The notes under the pieces: generated by a model | What the model was told of the DNA's origin: nothing | Databases searched by the model: none | What the model saw: the letters and a program-made list of their open reading frames with translations, nothing else | Part shown: positions 1-13,429 of the stretch, piece after piece | Numbering within the stretch: the stretch's first letter is position 1 | Layout: every line of letters starts with the position of its first letter | Made by a program: the position numbers and the translations under genes | NCBI RefSeq assembly: GCF_000283155.1 | Contig: NW_004454216.1 | Coordinates: forward strand, 6,951,493 to 7,015,492 | Direction: 5' to 3' | DNA: 64,000 nt | DNA from: Ceratotherium simum simum | Lineage: Eukaryota > Chordata > Mammalia > Perissodactyla > Rhinocerotidae

Positions 1-1942
1 ACTTGGAAGTCTTCACCTTGGCCTACACCACAAAGCCCCTTGCTGATGTACATTCCAGTGTGGCAGAGGCCAGTGGTATGTCCTCTCTCAAAAAAACCAT
101 AACCTTGTCCATATTGGAGATATCCTTTCAGCCTGAGCATGCTTCTCCATCCCTGGGTGAAACCTAGATCAGGCTAACCAAAGAGGAAGGCCATGCATGT
201 GGTGAAATCCTTTAAGATGACAGTAAGGGAACAGTGCAATAAACACTGAAAACCAGTGAGGTGAACAGTTTATTTTGAAACAAGCTAGGCCAACTTTGAA
301 TTTGGAGGAAGGGTTGCAGGATTGATCAGAACCTATTTAGTAGCTGCTCCGTCATACAGTATCTTTTATTAAGCAGAAGACCTTAACAGTGCCTAAAAGT
401 TTAGTTTTGAAGTTGTTGAGTTTTTTTCAATTTTCCTTTTTGGATTTATTTTTATTGCCTTTTTAATCTTAGAAGTAATCAGAGTTTGACAGCTCTTTAG
501 TGACTATTCATGAAAGAATCTTGCATCGCAGGAAAAGCAATAGATTGTATAGGGAATAATAACACAAGAGTGAAGATGCTGAAGGACTCTTCTAGAATCC
601 AAGGTGACAGCTTTGAAGATTCTGGTTCAGTAGGAAAAGGTCACAACTCATATAAATGGCTAACGTTGAATTTCTCTGAACGCTATCTCATGTGGGGGCA
701 TTGATTTGGAAAATTCTCAGTTGAGGCCTCTTTCCTAAGATTACAGCATTGATGCCTATCTCTTTCTCTCTCCTCTGTAGCTTCCGTCAAGGTCTACTAT
801 TCCATGTCAAAAATTTTTTAAGGAAGCTGTCACCCTTGCTAGTCAGAAAAACTCCATTTAGAGCTTTTGGAACTAACATAAGCGATCCCTTAAGCACTCA
901 AAGCATTATCTTCATTTTAAATAAGAAACTCTAAATTCAGAACTCTTAACAGGTACTTAGAGATGTGTACTGGATGAGCCCTAAGAGGATGCTGACTGCA
1001 CCAAACCAAAGTTACAGAAAGAAATAATTGACCTTTTAAAATATATTCACATTAACTCTCCTAGGATACTTCTCTTGAGGTTTTGAGAAAACAACTTCTT
1101 CCTTGAAACTTGCATACCCACTCCAGTTTTGTCACCAAAGATATTAATCTCCAGAGCCCAACTTCCTCTCTCCCAGACAAAAGTAATACCGCAGGCTCAA
1201 GGGATATGCTTTGGTGGTCAAGTGTTGACATTTTGGTTTTCATTTGGTTCACAGTGATATTTACAGGAGACTTGTTCTTGGAGGAGCTACTGAACTGTCT
1301 TTATGGCTTAGGGTTTGGTCAGAGGTTCAAAAATAGGAAAAAAATAAACAATAGTACTTGACACTGTAAACTAGTCTTTAATAGAGTCATGACCTGGAGA
1401 CTGTTGGAGAGAAAGAAACTTCCATGGAAGAGAGTGAGCTAAACCATTTAGAACCAAACAAGGATCATTGATGAAACTTGGGCCAACATGGACACAGAGC
1501 AGATCAGTTCTCTGCGTGGCCAGAGCCAGCAGCAGTGGCCAGTGGGGGAGTCAGAAAACTGGCCAGTAAATTCAAGTACTCAAAAAGCCACAGTCTGGGT
1601 CTCATTGTGGTTGCTGGAGTGGCTGAAATGTCCATGCCCATGGCAAGGAAAATGCTCGAGGCTGATCTGTTGTGATAGTGCCTTCCTTGTTGTAGCGAGT
1701 CCTAGGTTAATCATTTGTTCGGTTATGCTTTGCTGGACCATTGCCCCCAGTCTTCTGAGGAGGTCTGAAGGGATAGTATTCAGTTAGGATGAAGGGATAA
1801 GATACTGCTCCTGGAATGCTGTGATTTGATGATATTTGCACTAGATTCTAAACTCTACTTTAAACTGGAGCAACTGAATTAGAAAAACCAAGGATGGTTC
1901 GAAGTTAAAAGAAACCAAAAGCAGTATTTTCTGACTGATGCC

Positions 1943-1987
1943 CTTCTTTTTCTTCTTCTTCTTTTTCTTCTCGTTCTTCTTCTTTCT
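1943..1987. repeat. CTT-rich imperfect microsatellite
   Basis: Imperfect TTC/TTCTT triplet run, a polypyrimidine tract within the presumed ZBTB20 3' UTR. No other function is visible. Confidence 0.85.
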
Positions 1988-4900
1988 GGAAGAAAACTTT
2001 ACACTTGTTGATTACCAAGCTCAACTCTTACCAATTTTTTTCCTTCATTATTTTTCCACACTGAACCGTCGGTGTGACTTACCCATCAGGTAGGGCTGGT
2101 TAATGTAAAGGGCCTCTGTCATTACAACTTTGCACCCCTCCTCTGTTTCTTCAAGGGTACAGGACATTGGGTGGCGGGGATCCTCCAGAGGCACCTCGCC
2201 CTTAGGAAGGCCAGTAGGCATAGATATCAGATCGAGAGCTGAGCTGACACATATTTGCTCAGAGGACACTGGAGCCGGTAGCTAATCCTGAAGGATGCTC
2301 AGAAAGATAAGGAAGCCAATGATGAAGAGAACAAAAGGAGGTGGTGCCCGAAGTTTGCCTCTTTCTCCCCTCTATTCTCTTTTCCACCTCACCGCCATGT
2401 CCTCTCTATCAGAATTATATTTCATGTCATATGTTGTATGTTACCAGAAGAATTATTAGGTTCCTTGGTTTCTCTCTTTATCAGTGGGCTGGGAACGCCT
2501 CCAAAATTAAAAACAGATACCATCAGCAGCTCCCCCGTGGCCTACCAGTTTCTCGAATGCTGTCTACCTGGTCTTGACCAGTCAACTAAGATAACTTGGA
2601 AGGTTTGGCTGGCTCAACCACTTGTCCACTTTATTTTCATTTTGTTTCCATTTCCATTTGAATTTTGAGTGATCCTACGGAGAGGTGGAAATCATGGGAA
2701 AGGTTTGGAGGTTGCAATTCTAGGGCATAGCTTGTCAGGAGTTTGTATAATCCAAAATATATCTTTCTACGCCCATTTTCAGTTTAATCTGTTGCCCTGA
2801 TTTTAATTTCTATTATATTTGTGATTATTTTTATATGAATAGAATCCATTTGCTATGTCTATTTGAGTCCTTTTTTTCTATTTTCCCCATATGGATGCAG
2901 TACCAACCTGTTAATGAAATATCTTTTTATTATATTATTAATATGTAATTCTACTGTAGACCAAAAATATAAAAACAAATTTGTTCATTTTAAAGTTGTA
3001 AAGAACTAGTGAGTAAATGATTAAGAGTTGAAGGAAAAGACAGAAGAGCAGTGGTTAACTATGTTGAGTTAGAAATCTAAGAGTAGCCTTACCTATTTTT
3101 TAACCAGTGCTTGTCAATCATGCCATAGTTGGGATTATATAGTCTTGGCTCCTTCATGCTTTATGTTCTATAATTCTTGTTTGTCTGTGTATTTTTCTTT
3201 GATGTAATTGAGGTTGCACATCATGCTATTTTTGGCAATGCCTGATTTTTATTATATTGTACTTTTGTCAGTCATTTCCTTTAGAAGGATGGGGGGAAAA
3301 GTTTTATTTCTTCTTTTAATTTAAAATTTGTTTAATGCACTGGAAATACAATTGGACACATTTCACTGTTTAAAAAAATCAGAAACAAAACAAAACAAAA
3401 ACCACAAAGAAAAAACCAGCAACCAAATAAGCCACAGGAAAAACAATCTACGGAAAAAAAAAATCTATTTGTACTGAATGTACATACAAAATACATCCCA
3501 CATGAAAGAGAAATACCATTAAATAAGGAAAATATATCGTTTCAGCTACAATGCTGAAAATATCAAAGAAACCTGGGTTCCATAGGGATGGGGAAATTAG
3601 GGCATTCCTTTGAGATCCGAGATCTTGTCACTGTTCAAATTCATGCCCAAATGGATTCAATGTGGGAGAGGTGACAATGGAGGAAATAACCCCAGCCTTC
3701 CTCGTCCCACTGGAGCTCTCCATTACCTTTCATCCTATGCTTGAGCTCCATTTTGAGGGAAAAAAAAAACATGTGCTATGGTTGAGAAAGTGGCTTGTAC
3801 AGGGGTATGTGTACAGTACACACGGGGACACGGTTTAGTCCTCTGCACTCGTACCACCTCCCGAGTTTCTTTTCTCCATAAGGATAGACCCTCAACAAGG
3901 GAGACTGACAATGACTCATTAGAACATCAGCTGATGCTAAAGAATCTCTCGGCTCCACCCTGGTCTCCCTTCTTCAGCATTCCCAGATACCAACGGAGCC
4001 TGTTAACCCATACAAATGCACAGTGAAAGGAAAGACAGATTTCTCCCAGCCAACTGGCTGTATCACTTGTTCAATGTTTGCTGGGTTTTTCTGGGTTTGT
4101 TTTGTTTTAGAATCGGGGTGGGAGTGGCTGTAACTTCACAATCTAATACAGTAATTGTTTTGCATCTTCCATGTTTTATGCAAAAACAGACATTTAAATC
4201 AATAAATAATTGTGCCCTAGACTGAAAGTTAATGTTTAGGAGAGGTAAAAAAATTGTTGGAATTTTTTCTACATTTTTTTGTGAAGAACCTTTTTTGGAA
4301 AGGAAGGATACATATTTTTGTTGTGTAATATTTTCTATTTTTGAATGCATTTTATTGGTACAAGACTGTTTTTTTGGTGAAGACATTATTTAAAAAAAAA
4401 AAAGAAAAAAACTAATCGAAAAGTTTGCCCTTAAGGATATGCTGCAGTTTTGAGGTTAAAAAAAATAACTGATTCAAGATGCGTGTTAAAAGTTGGGATT
4501 ATATTGTTGTTTTTTGTAATTGTTACAAGAAGAAGTTTGTACCCACTGCTGTTTATTTTGTTTCAGATGAGTAAGTAAAGGGATTGTTCTTGTTTTATTC
4601 TTTTTTTAGAGAAAAAAAAGTTATTTATGAAATGTCAAAAACACTGGACTGTGAGTTTAAGTGTGGAAGCATTTTACCACCCTGTGTCTTCAACCAATTA
4701 TGGGAAACCCCTTTTCTCTTCCCCCCGCCTTAGCTTTGCCAAATGAGACAAATATAACAGCTGTCAAATGATTGAAGCCACTGAAGCCCTGCTTTAATTT
4801 TTATGGTTTGAAAAAGTTGGAAAACCAAAGTTAAATTTGTTTCTGAAATCCCACTATCCATAGCCCTTTTTTGTATGACACAGCCAGTTGACTCTGCTTC

Positions 4901-6882
4901 TCTATCTTGGATCATTGCCTTCTTAAGGACTGGGGCCAACTCTGATGCAAAGAGAGGCATGAAGGTGGTGAGCCTGGGAGTTGAGGTCTCATGGAGTATG
5001 ATGTGAGTGTGACTTCAACCTCTCAGTGGGCAAACATGCTCCCACCCTGCGGGCCAGGCTGCCAAGAGAGCTCACAGCTCTGTTGTCTGAGAGCCTCCCT
5101 CCCATGGCCTCCACCCTGGGCTTCTAAGACCCTCCTCTTATGGCTCTCCAGAATGGCTTTGCCTTCCTCGGCAGCCCACATTCCATGGATGGGGTGAGGG
5201 GAGGAGCAAGCCAGTTGAAAGAAATGGCTGTGAGTGCTGGGAAGGCACCCCCAGCCAGGGGAAGGTGGGGCAAGGGACCATCTAGCACAAGGGATCTTGC
5301 CTGCCTCGTCTTTGATTCTGTGGATTGTCCATCTATCTGCTCACTGTGAAGATGGAGAGGCAGAGGGCCCTACGGCTGTTAAATAGCTTTTCCATATTTT
5401 TTCAACATTGAAAAAATAATTTTTAAAAACTGTGATTGTTTTTAAAAAAAATCATTTGGCTGGAGGGAAGGGAAAAGGGAAACACCAAAAGCTGTAACAT
5501 GATTAACTGGAGATATTTAACTGGGGGCACTTTCTAGACCAAGACAAACAAATTCCGTTCTGGACCCTAAAGCAGCCAAATCTTGAGACTGTCAATGACA
5601 GAAAGCTGAAGAGAGGCCTCCACTTCCTCCTTTCTCCTTTCTTCTCTCTGTCTCAAAATTCTCTCTTGTTCTCTTTCTCGACTTCCCTTGGACCACTGCC
5701 CCAATGGCCCTTGGACTCCCATTTCACATGTGTGTGCGTGCACACACGCGCGCACCCCACACACACTTGCAAAATACCATTTTTCTTAAGGATTGTGGGA
5801 CCGAATAAAATCACGTGCCTTCATTTTTTTCCTTTTATAGTTAGATGAACCTCTTCCTTTTTACAATGTTTAAAAAAAACAGGGGAGGTTGAAGTGTTAG
5901 TGGAGGACCTGGGCATCATTTGAGAAGTAATTTTTGTTTAGCACATTCCCCCTAAACATTAGACACAAACATTTCCACCCCTTCACAATGCTCTTTGGAC
6001 ATTTAGAGCATCAAGTAACCAGATACATGACAGCCTAAACCCATTTGATTTAGAGCAATTCCTGAAAATTCTATTTCATGGACTTCTTTGATTTTTATCA
6101 AAAATGAGGTGAACAATGGCAAGCAGCCTTGTTCTCCTGATTTGGTGCTTTTGCATGTGGCGTGCAGTGGGCATGGGGGTGGGGGAAGTGGGTGTGTTTA
6201 GACAAAGGGTGCATTCCTAGAGATCTCTGGTGCTGAAGGGCCTCGAGTTCCTTCCAGAGACTGCATTTGACACACTTTAAGTATACACAAATGAATGGTA
6301 TCACATGCAATATTTTAATGGAGCAATGGGAGAGACTCTTTGAAACGGGGTTTTGCATCTTTTTGTAACATTTTGATTTCTCTGGTGCCTTATTCCTACT
6401 CGATGCTGGCACTCACATATCGACAGGGAACTGACACGGAAGTCAGCCTTGGGAGTGGGAACGCGTGGGCAATGCTTGAGCTGCAGGGGCGTGGGGAGGT
6501 TGGTGTCAGTTGGTGGGGAGGGGACTAGATGGCATCTCTTAGCTGGAGCCAAGCAGGAACTGCACAAATCCATACAAAGAGAACAATTCCAACCTGTACA
6601 CACACCGCAAACTCATCCTTCCTCATCTGAGCTCTCCTTCCTTCTTCCTCTTCTATCTCTGCCTTCTCGTAAAGGTGCTGCTGCTGCTGCTAAGGTGCCC
6701 GGAGTCCAGAATGCCCAGTCATCACTCAGGCACGAGCCTGGCACTGCCACGTCAGCCCCTGGCACAACCAAACCCAGGTTTCTCTTGCTTGGGGCTGAGA
6801 ACCGTCAGATTTTTCTCATCAAAAATTTTTTCCAAGGAATCAGTGGATTACAGTTATTCTGCATTGAAAATGCACTTTAAAA

Positions 6883-6892
6883 AATAAATAAA
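6883..6892 (+). terminator. ZBTB20: Overlapping AATAAA polyadenylation signals
   Basis: Two overlapping AATAAA hexamers start at 6883 and 6887 and are followed by a T/G-containing stretch. They could serve as an internal poly(A) site of ZBTB20. Use is inferred; the hexamers are directly visible. Confidence 0.35.
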
Positions 6893-7561
6893 AGCTCCAG
6901 ACTGTTTAAAATGTACAGAGGGAGCAGGGGAAAGATAAACACATGCTAGTGTCTGAACCCAGTTCAATTTATCTCCAGTTGAAACAATATACACTATATT
7001 ATGTATAAATGTATACACACATCCTATATATATCCATATATATAGTGTATATATTATACATGTATAGGGTGTATATGTGCATATATACACACATGCACAT
7101 AATGAAATCAGAAGCTCATTACAAATCCAGATGCTCATTACAAAACCAGATGCTACACAAACAGCAGCAGAGGAAACAAGGTTGGACTCTTGCAACAGAT
7201 CACAAAAAATAAAAACAGCCACTTGCAGTGACTTTGGTCATTTCTGTATGTTCACAAGGAATGGATTGTAACAAAGAAAAAAAAGGAACAGTGTTAGCGA
7301 AAGAGGAAAAATGGGCGAAACCATCTTGATCCAATGGGAATGCAGTAATGTTCTCTACCATTTCATCTATTTCTTTTAGTCATGTTGATTTGATTTCAGT
7401 TTTTGGCTATTAAAAAAATTTTTTAAACTCAAGTGACCCACAACAAACTGAATAAAACAACTACAGTGAAAGCCCTTTCCAATGGAAGAAGTCAGAAATC
7501 TCAAAACCCTTGGCCTGCCTCAGAACTACCGTGTGCAAATCAATACTCTCTTAATGTTTGA

Positions 7562-7567
7562 AATAAA
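7562..7567 (+). terminator. ZBTB20: AATAAA polyadenylation signal
   Basis: A canonical hexamer followed within 10-35 bases by genomic A-rich runs and then a T-rich stretch. It is a candidate proximal poly(A) site in the presumed ZBTB20 3' UTR. The A-rich downstream DNA could also give internal-priming artefacts in cDNA data. Confidence 0.3.
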
Positions 7568-7938
7568 AACTGAAAAAAAACAAAAAAAAAAAACTTTTTT
7601 GAAGCACCTTAATGTGGCCATCCATTCGAGGAGTGGGTGCCACTTTTTCCTTTGAGCACCTTATTGACGTGTTTTGCTATCTGCTGTCTTTCTGTTACCT
7701 GTTGGCTGAATGGCTAGCTGTTAACATACGCATGTGCACAGACTCGACGTCTGGGCATGCGTGTTCTCAATGAAGTTTACTGTGGTGACTGCTGAAAGGT
7801 GAACCCATTTCCTGATTTTCCCGCCACAGTGTTGTGATAAGATTCGAAGAAACCCTATTCCCTGCACAGAAATGTTTCTTATCACATTGTATCTTAGTAT
7901 GGAAAGGAATATGGTCCCTTTTTTGCAATTGCTACTGT

Positions 7939-7954
7939 ACACACACACACACAC
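7939..7954. repeat. Short (AC)8 microsatellite
   Basis: Uninterrupted AC dinucleotides, then GCACAA. It is too short to be strongly polymorphic. Confidence 0.8.
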
Positions 7955-8739
7955 GCACAAACAGATTCATTTGTCTAGGTGGTATTTTCAATGTCTGTGT
8001 GGGTGTCACTGTTTATGCAGTTTCTATTTCCCAGTAAATTTTGAATGGAGGGCAACTTTTCTAACCAGATTGTCTCTTCAGACCGAAGACCTGGGAATTG
8101 GGGAAGATTTTGGAAAAAGGGAGAGGCAAGGAAAGAAAGAGCTTTAAATTGAAAGAATCATTTCCCAAAAGAAACCTGGGCTTAATGACTGCAGAGACTG
8201 TACCCTCCGATCTTTGCAGGTGGGCATGGAACACTGCTTGTATCCATCTGTGTACCTTATAAACCCATGTAGACACAAATACACACATCCATCCATCAAT
8301 ATATACGTGGTTTGGGATGAGCAGGTCAATAGTTTTGAGAGGGAGTTTGTTCCTTTTTTTTTTCCTCATTATACTCTTAAATCATTGTCAGTTATCAAAC
8401 AAACAAACAAAAAATTGTTTTGAAAAACCTTGCATACGCCTTTTCTATCAAGTGCTTTAAAATATAGACTAAATACACACATCCTGCCAGTTTTTTCTTA
8501 CAGTGACAGTATCCTTACCTGCCATTTAATATTAGCCTCGTATTTTTCTCACGTATATTTACCTGTGACTTGTATTTGTTATTTAAACAGGAAAAAAAAC
8601 ATTCAAAAAAAGAAAAATTAACTGTAGCGCTTCATTATACTATTATATTATTATTATTATTGTGACATTTTGGAATACTGTGAAGTTTTATCTCTTGCAT
8701 ATACTTTATACGGAAGTATTACGCCTTAAAAAATACGAA

Positions 8740-8745
8740 AATAAA
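8740..8745 (+). terminator. ZBTB20: AATAAA polyadenylation signal
   Basis: A canonical hexamer in an AT-rich context about 180 bases before the last candidate signal. It may be an alternative 3' end of ZBTB20. Confidence 0.3.
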
Positions 8746-8921
8746 TTTTACAAGGTTTCTGTTTTGTGTGGAAGAGTAATTGATGTTGCTAAGAATGATG
8801 TTTGTTTTTTGGGGTTTTTGTTGTTTTTTTTTAAATGTTACCAGCACTTTTTTTGTAAGTTTCACTTTCCGAGGTATTGTACAAGTTCACACTGTTTGTG
8901 AAGTTTGAATATGAAGGAATA

Positions 8922-8990
8922 ATTAAAAAAAAAAAAAAACTCTTCTCTTGGTTTCCTATTGTGTCTTCTTTATATTGTGACAGTGTTTCT
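8922..8990 (+). terminator. ZBTB20: Candidate terminal poly(A) site of ZBTB20
   Basis: ATTAAA at 8922-8927 runs into a genomic A-tract (to about 8939). This is followed by a T/GT-rich stretch at about 8940-8995 that resembles a downstream cleavage-stimulation element. This is the last such arrangement before SINE-like and hAT repeats begin, so it is the best candidate for the distal ZBTB20 transcript end. Confidence 0.4.
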
Positions 8991-10219
8991 GTTTCAGGCA
9001 ATCCTCCACATTCTTTCATACATTGTGGTCTGGGTCTAGTCTGAGATCATCCAAATTCTGGCTGAAAGGCCAGAAATATTCTCAACGTATCAGTCCTCTT
9101 GATACAAGAAGCAAGAATTCCAGGCTTGATGATATTGACATCACTTTGGGGAAATGTAAGGCAAATTTGGGCATTTTCCTTCTCCTGTCCAAACCTCACA
9201 AATGATCACATGGCTCATTTACTGCTATCTAAACTGATTCACCGTTTTTTTCCTTCCCTATGTGCAAATCAGTATCCATCTGCCTCCTGTGGAAATACCA
9301 ATCCCATATGACACTATGCCCAGCTATCCTTGTATCCAAGGAAAGTTCGTGGCTCAAAATAGGTCCCCATTTGATGACTTTGGAGACCCCTAAGGGACTC
9401 CTATTTGCTCCATAGGACTTTCTGGTATGCAACTCTACCCATAAGGGCTCTCTAACCTTATCATTCTCACAGAAATTACTAACGTGACAGAGAAAACTTA
9501 CATCTTGTTTGTCCCTGAAGTCGACTCAACTGAATTAGATTTGCTAAGTCTTCAATAAGCATCTGTATTTCACTCAACACTGCAGTGTATGAAGAGAAGG
9601 GAGGAAATTGCTTCAGCCCTGGTAAACCTTAAAATCTAACAACTATAAATAAAGATTCATATAAAATTAAGAGCTAGATTGTACTATTCAAACTCTCAGT
9701 GCCACAGGAGTTGATAAACTGTCAGAAAGACATATGAACAGGATATGTCAAGGAAGCATCCAAGGAATAAGCAGTCTGGTTTGGGGACTTCCAAGGATAG
9801 GCTTTGGTTGGAGGAGGTGAGTGTGGATGGACATTTCCACCAGTGTGATGAACTCAAAGTTACCTAGGAATGGGCTTGGGATGGAGAGGGTCTTAAGGAG
9901 AACGCTGGGCTGAATGATGACCTCTATGAATTTAAATATTGACTTCTTGCAACTCAATCACTGAACCCCTAAGTTCACCTGATATTCTAGGAAATAGAAA
10001 ATAAAGAGGAAGAAAACGTTTTCATGATGCATGATTTGTCTGTAGTTGATTACTGTGAACTTGAGCAACATCTCAGTGATGCCAGGCAACTTCACCTAGA
10101 GTCTTTGATCTCTCTGTGCTCATCCACAAACTCTTGAAGCCTCTTCTGTGCCTGTTGAAACATTGTGGTGTGGTTTATATAGAGATGGGCTATAATAATA
10201 GTAAATGGCACATAGGCTA

Positions 10220-10430
10220 TTCGTATGGCACTTAGTTTATGAAGTTTCTCCTTCATATACTTTATCCATCCTCACAATTACCCAGTGAAACATTGTGAAG
10301 TAGTTATTATTACACCAGTTTATAGAAACAGAGAGTCAGAAGTATGCATTTTTCTCAATATAAAACAATTAATAAACTAGTGCTGGAAGTCAAGTTTTCT
10401 GAAATCCAATGATATGTATACCACACCAGT
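10220..10430 (+). repeat. MIR-like SINE fragment
   Basis: The order of motifs matches the MIR core in + orientation: a 'cacttagtttatgaag' type start, 'cctcacaattacccagtga', a two-base-symmetry 'gtagttattatta' block, then a 'cagagagtcagaag' type segment. Divergence is high. Confidence 0.45.
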
Positions 10431-11282
10431 GTTTCTCAAACTTGAGTCATGTATATACCCTTATAAAGGGAAAAAAAATACTTCTCACAGACTGCCCCCC
10501 ATGGGATGGGTCTGAGATTATTTTTATTATAATGTTTATAAATAAATTAATAATTAATATAAGTATAGTTATTTTTATTATAATCTTTCTTAAATAGGCT
10601 CAAACATAAAACCTAGCAAACCTATTATGCTTATAGCTCTAACAGAATTATAAAACAACTAAAATAAATAAAAGTAAAGAAAAAATACACATGAAAAGTA
10701 AATACAAATAAAACTATAAAAATTAACAGTTTAAAATAACAACATTAATTTAATGTATTGGTGACACTTTGCTGAATCTAAGTCACTGCTCACACAGCGA
10801 GGTATTCTGCTTGCTTCGGCACGTGTCCTCCTGAGAGCAGCATCCCCACACGACAGTGTACAAAGTGAAGACAGTTCTCCCACCACTTTCCTAGTATTTC
10901 AACTACTCCTGCAAAACCTTCCACTGCTCTGCCCAGCTGGAGCAAATGAATCATTTATGAATTAAGCCTCCATGCCCTGAAATCAACTTAATTATAAACA
11001 CAAATATGGAGACAGAAGACCATGACAGCACTCTGTCATAAGAAGGTCATTGATATCCAAGATATGTTTGACTTTTTAAAAGATAATCATCTCAAGTAAA
11101 ACATAAAATTTTTAAATACAGAGAACTTGGAGGCCCCAAGGATATCTGCAACGCTTAGCATTCCTTAAATCCCAGTTTTTAAGAGTTTGATAATTCCAGA
11201 TACTTTGGTTGCTCCCAACAAGTGTTGATGCCCCCTGGGGAACTCTGTGGCATCATAAGCAGTGCCAGACACACATGCTTGT

Positions 11283-11530
11283 GGGACATAACATAATAAT
11301 AATAACATTAATTCAGCATTTTACAGTTTACAAAGACTCAACCACATTATCTTACTTCATCTTCCCAAGAACGTTATAAAGTAGATATTAGTATCACCAT
11401 TTTACAAATAGGGAAGCATTTGCAGTGAGGATTGAGAGGTTGAGTGGCTTATCCAATGTCATGAAGCTAACTGGCAGCCCTGAGCACTTGGAGCAAGTGT
11501 CTTGACTGCCAGTCCACAAACCACCATAGC
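11283..11530 (+). repeat. MIR SINE
   Basis: Shows the MIR progression: catttta-type head, 'cttcccaagaacgttataaagtagatatt', 'ccattttacaaatagggaag', 'gagaggttgagtggctta', ending with the 'tgactgccagtcc' tail region. It is old and diverged. Confidence 0.65.
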
Positions 11531-11969
11531 TGCTTCTCTTTTGTTCTCTGTGAAATTAATCTGACTGACTTACTTTTAACCCCAGAGGAGAACTTTTAGA
11601 ATGTTCTTCACAGAATTCTGACCTGAAGTCGGAATGACTGTAGTCCAGGGCAAGTGCTGTGATGCAAGTCTATTCCTGCATAACATATACGTTGCAAACT
11701 TCTTGATAGTCCTGGCCCTGTTTATGTGAACTGGACCACTGGGCTAGCTCAGATACCTTTTGGGAAGAGTCTGAAATGGATAAATGCACAGCCTGCTTTT
11801 GGCTTCATGCTTTGTCTTGATCAAAGAAGGACACAGGAGAATAGAAGAGGACCTCCATGTTTCTTCCTAAAGGTAGCCCTTTCAAATGTGTAACATCTGT
11901 AGAGCCATCCAATGGCTTATAAACACACCTTTCTATATTTTCTCCATATGCAAGGCAATTACTAGAATT

Positions 11970-12181
11970 GTGATGTCTAATATACTAGCCACCAGTCACA
12001 GGTCATTATTTACCTTTAAATTTAAGTTAATTAAATAAAATTTAAAATTCAGTTCCTCAGTTACAGTAGCCACATGTCAAGTGCTCAATAACCACATGTG
12101 GCTAGTGACTGCCATATTGGACAACACAGATATAGAACACTTCCATCATCACAGAAAGTTCTATTGGATAGTATTGTCCTA
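11970..12181. mobile_element. hAT-class nonautonomous DNA transposon relic (MER type)
   Basis: Contains the familiar internal block 'ccacatgtggctagtgac' and an end reading 'aaagttctattggatag'. The family carries related sequence in inverted orientation at both ends. It has no coding capacity and the exact family name is not assigned. Confidence 0.6.
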
Positions 12182-13019
12182 GACTCTACCTTATGGGAAA
12201 AAATTCAAACATCAAGGTACATAATTCTGACTTCCAGAAAGCTCAGGGTCTCACACACATAAGGCTCCCCTGGGCCTGTTGGCAGGTGTGCTTTGAAGTG
12301 GATGTGGGTGATTACTAACTACAGCCATGAAGCACAACTGGAAAGAACCAGAAGACTGAACAAAACTCACACCCACAGCCGACAGCCACAGCCACGCTGC
12401 TGATTCCCTCCTCTGTGTGGGGTGTGGCATGCTCACCAGAATGCTGCCATTCGTGTGCAGCACACACAGCCGCCCTGCCTGTCCAGCTCAGCACTAATGG
12501 AATCTGTATGAACCTGAGTGTGTGATGATTCATTTCCAGGGCCTCACCAGGTGAGAAGGGATAAGTTATGAAATAAAATTGCATGTGAAGGTCCTCTCCA
12601 CTCGTGAAGACCATCTACCTCAAAGCCTCATGTCTCAAAATTTCTCTTGTTTAGTATAATTCTTTGGATTATAGATCAGACTCTATATGCCCAGGCTTAC
12701 AATGTGGAGTGATTGATAAAGAGTAGGAAATCAGTAAATTTATTCCTCCCTGAACACTCATTCATTGATTCATTTATTCTCCCCTCCTCCTGTCAGAGAA
12801 TCCAAGAGGAGATCCAAGAGAGCTTAGGGTCTGCTCCTGTCTCCACTCAGTGGTCCCCCACTTCAATCTCCCCTGTGATTCTTCACTGAATATTTGTCAA
12901 AAGACATAATAAGAGGGCAAAGCTTCCTCAAACCCTATTTTGAATGCAACAGAAAGAGACAGAGACCACCTGTCAGAGATAGACACCCCACCCCAGGTAC
13001 CAGCTTGGCTTGGGTCTAG

Positions 13020-13345
13020 AGCTGCACAGGCCAGTAAAAACATAATGGGAACCATATACGCAATTTTAGATTTTCCAGTAGCTACATTAAGAAAGTAAAA
13101 AGAAACAGGTGAAATTAATTTTAATAATATATTTTATTTAACCCACTATATCCAAAAGATTATCATTTTGACACATAATCAATATTTTTAAATTACTAAT
13201 GTGATAGTTTACATTCTTATTATTCATATTAAGTCTTTGAAGTCTGGTGTGTATTTCACACTTACAGCACAGCACATCTCAATTTGGACTAAACACATCT
13301 CACGTGCTTGATAGCTACACACGAAGAGTGGCTTCCATACTGGAC
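13020..13345. mobile_element. Second hAT-like DNA transposon relic
   Basis: AT-rich body ('ttaataatatattttattta') followed by an end with 'cacatctcacgtgcttgatagc' and 'gtggcttccatactgga'. It is the same general type as the element near 12.0 kb. Minus-strand AATAAA hexamers (TTTATT on the + strand at 13133 and 13434) in or beside it could terminate TIGIT transcripts. Confidence 0.5.
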
Positions 13346-13429
13346 TGCGTGTGTCTCCAGGAATCTGGCTTTTAGGGGATTTTCTTCTTTGGTCCTCCAA
13401 GGAAAATCTAGTTCAGTGAATTCCATTTT

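Larger units (their letters stand above)
1..8940 (+). other. ZBTB20: Probable distal 3' UTR of ZBTB20 (terminal exon, partial)
   Basis: No convincing coding frame occurs here. The segment lacks the ERE, L1 and LTR insertions that crowd the rest of the window, as expected of constrained transcribed sequence. It lies just beyond the 3' end of TIGIT, where mammals carry the 3' end of ZBTB20, a BTB zinc-finger repressor whose mRNA has an exceptionally long 3' UTR. TIGIT is on the minus strand here, so ZBTB20 should be on the + strand and end near the last strong poly(A) signal at about 8.92 kb. AATAAA hexamers occur at 6883, 6887, 7562 and 8740, and ATTAAA at 8922. No ZBTB20 coding sequence is seen, so the assignment rests on synteny and texture, not on protein similarity. 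It could instead be partly intergenic. Confidence 0.5.
8991..13400. other. Intergenic gap between the convergent ZBTB20 and TIGIT 3' ends
   Basis: No credible gene. The stretch contains MIR-like fragments near 10.2-10.4 and 11.28-11.53 kb and two hAT-like DNA transposon relics near 12.0 and 13.0-13.3 kb. An AT-rich block lies at 10.5-10.75 kb. The end of the TIGIT 3' UTR may fall within the last kilobase. Confidence 0.6.

Noticed and set aside
4063..4386. 107-codon minus-strand frame in the presumed ZBTB20 3' UTR
   Set aside because: AT/K/N-rich frame without a domain, antisense to the inferred transcript, within chance length.
7009..7095. AT-rich alternating 'tatata/catata' region as a possible origin or matrix attachment site
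   Set aside because: It is simple-sequence drift in a 3' UTR-like region. Nothing beyond composition supports a function.
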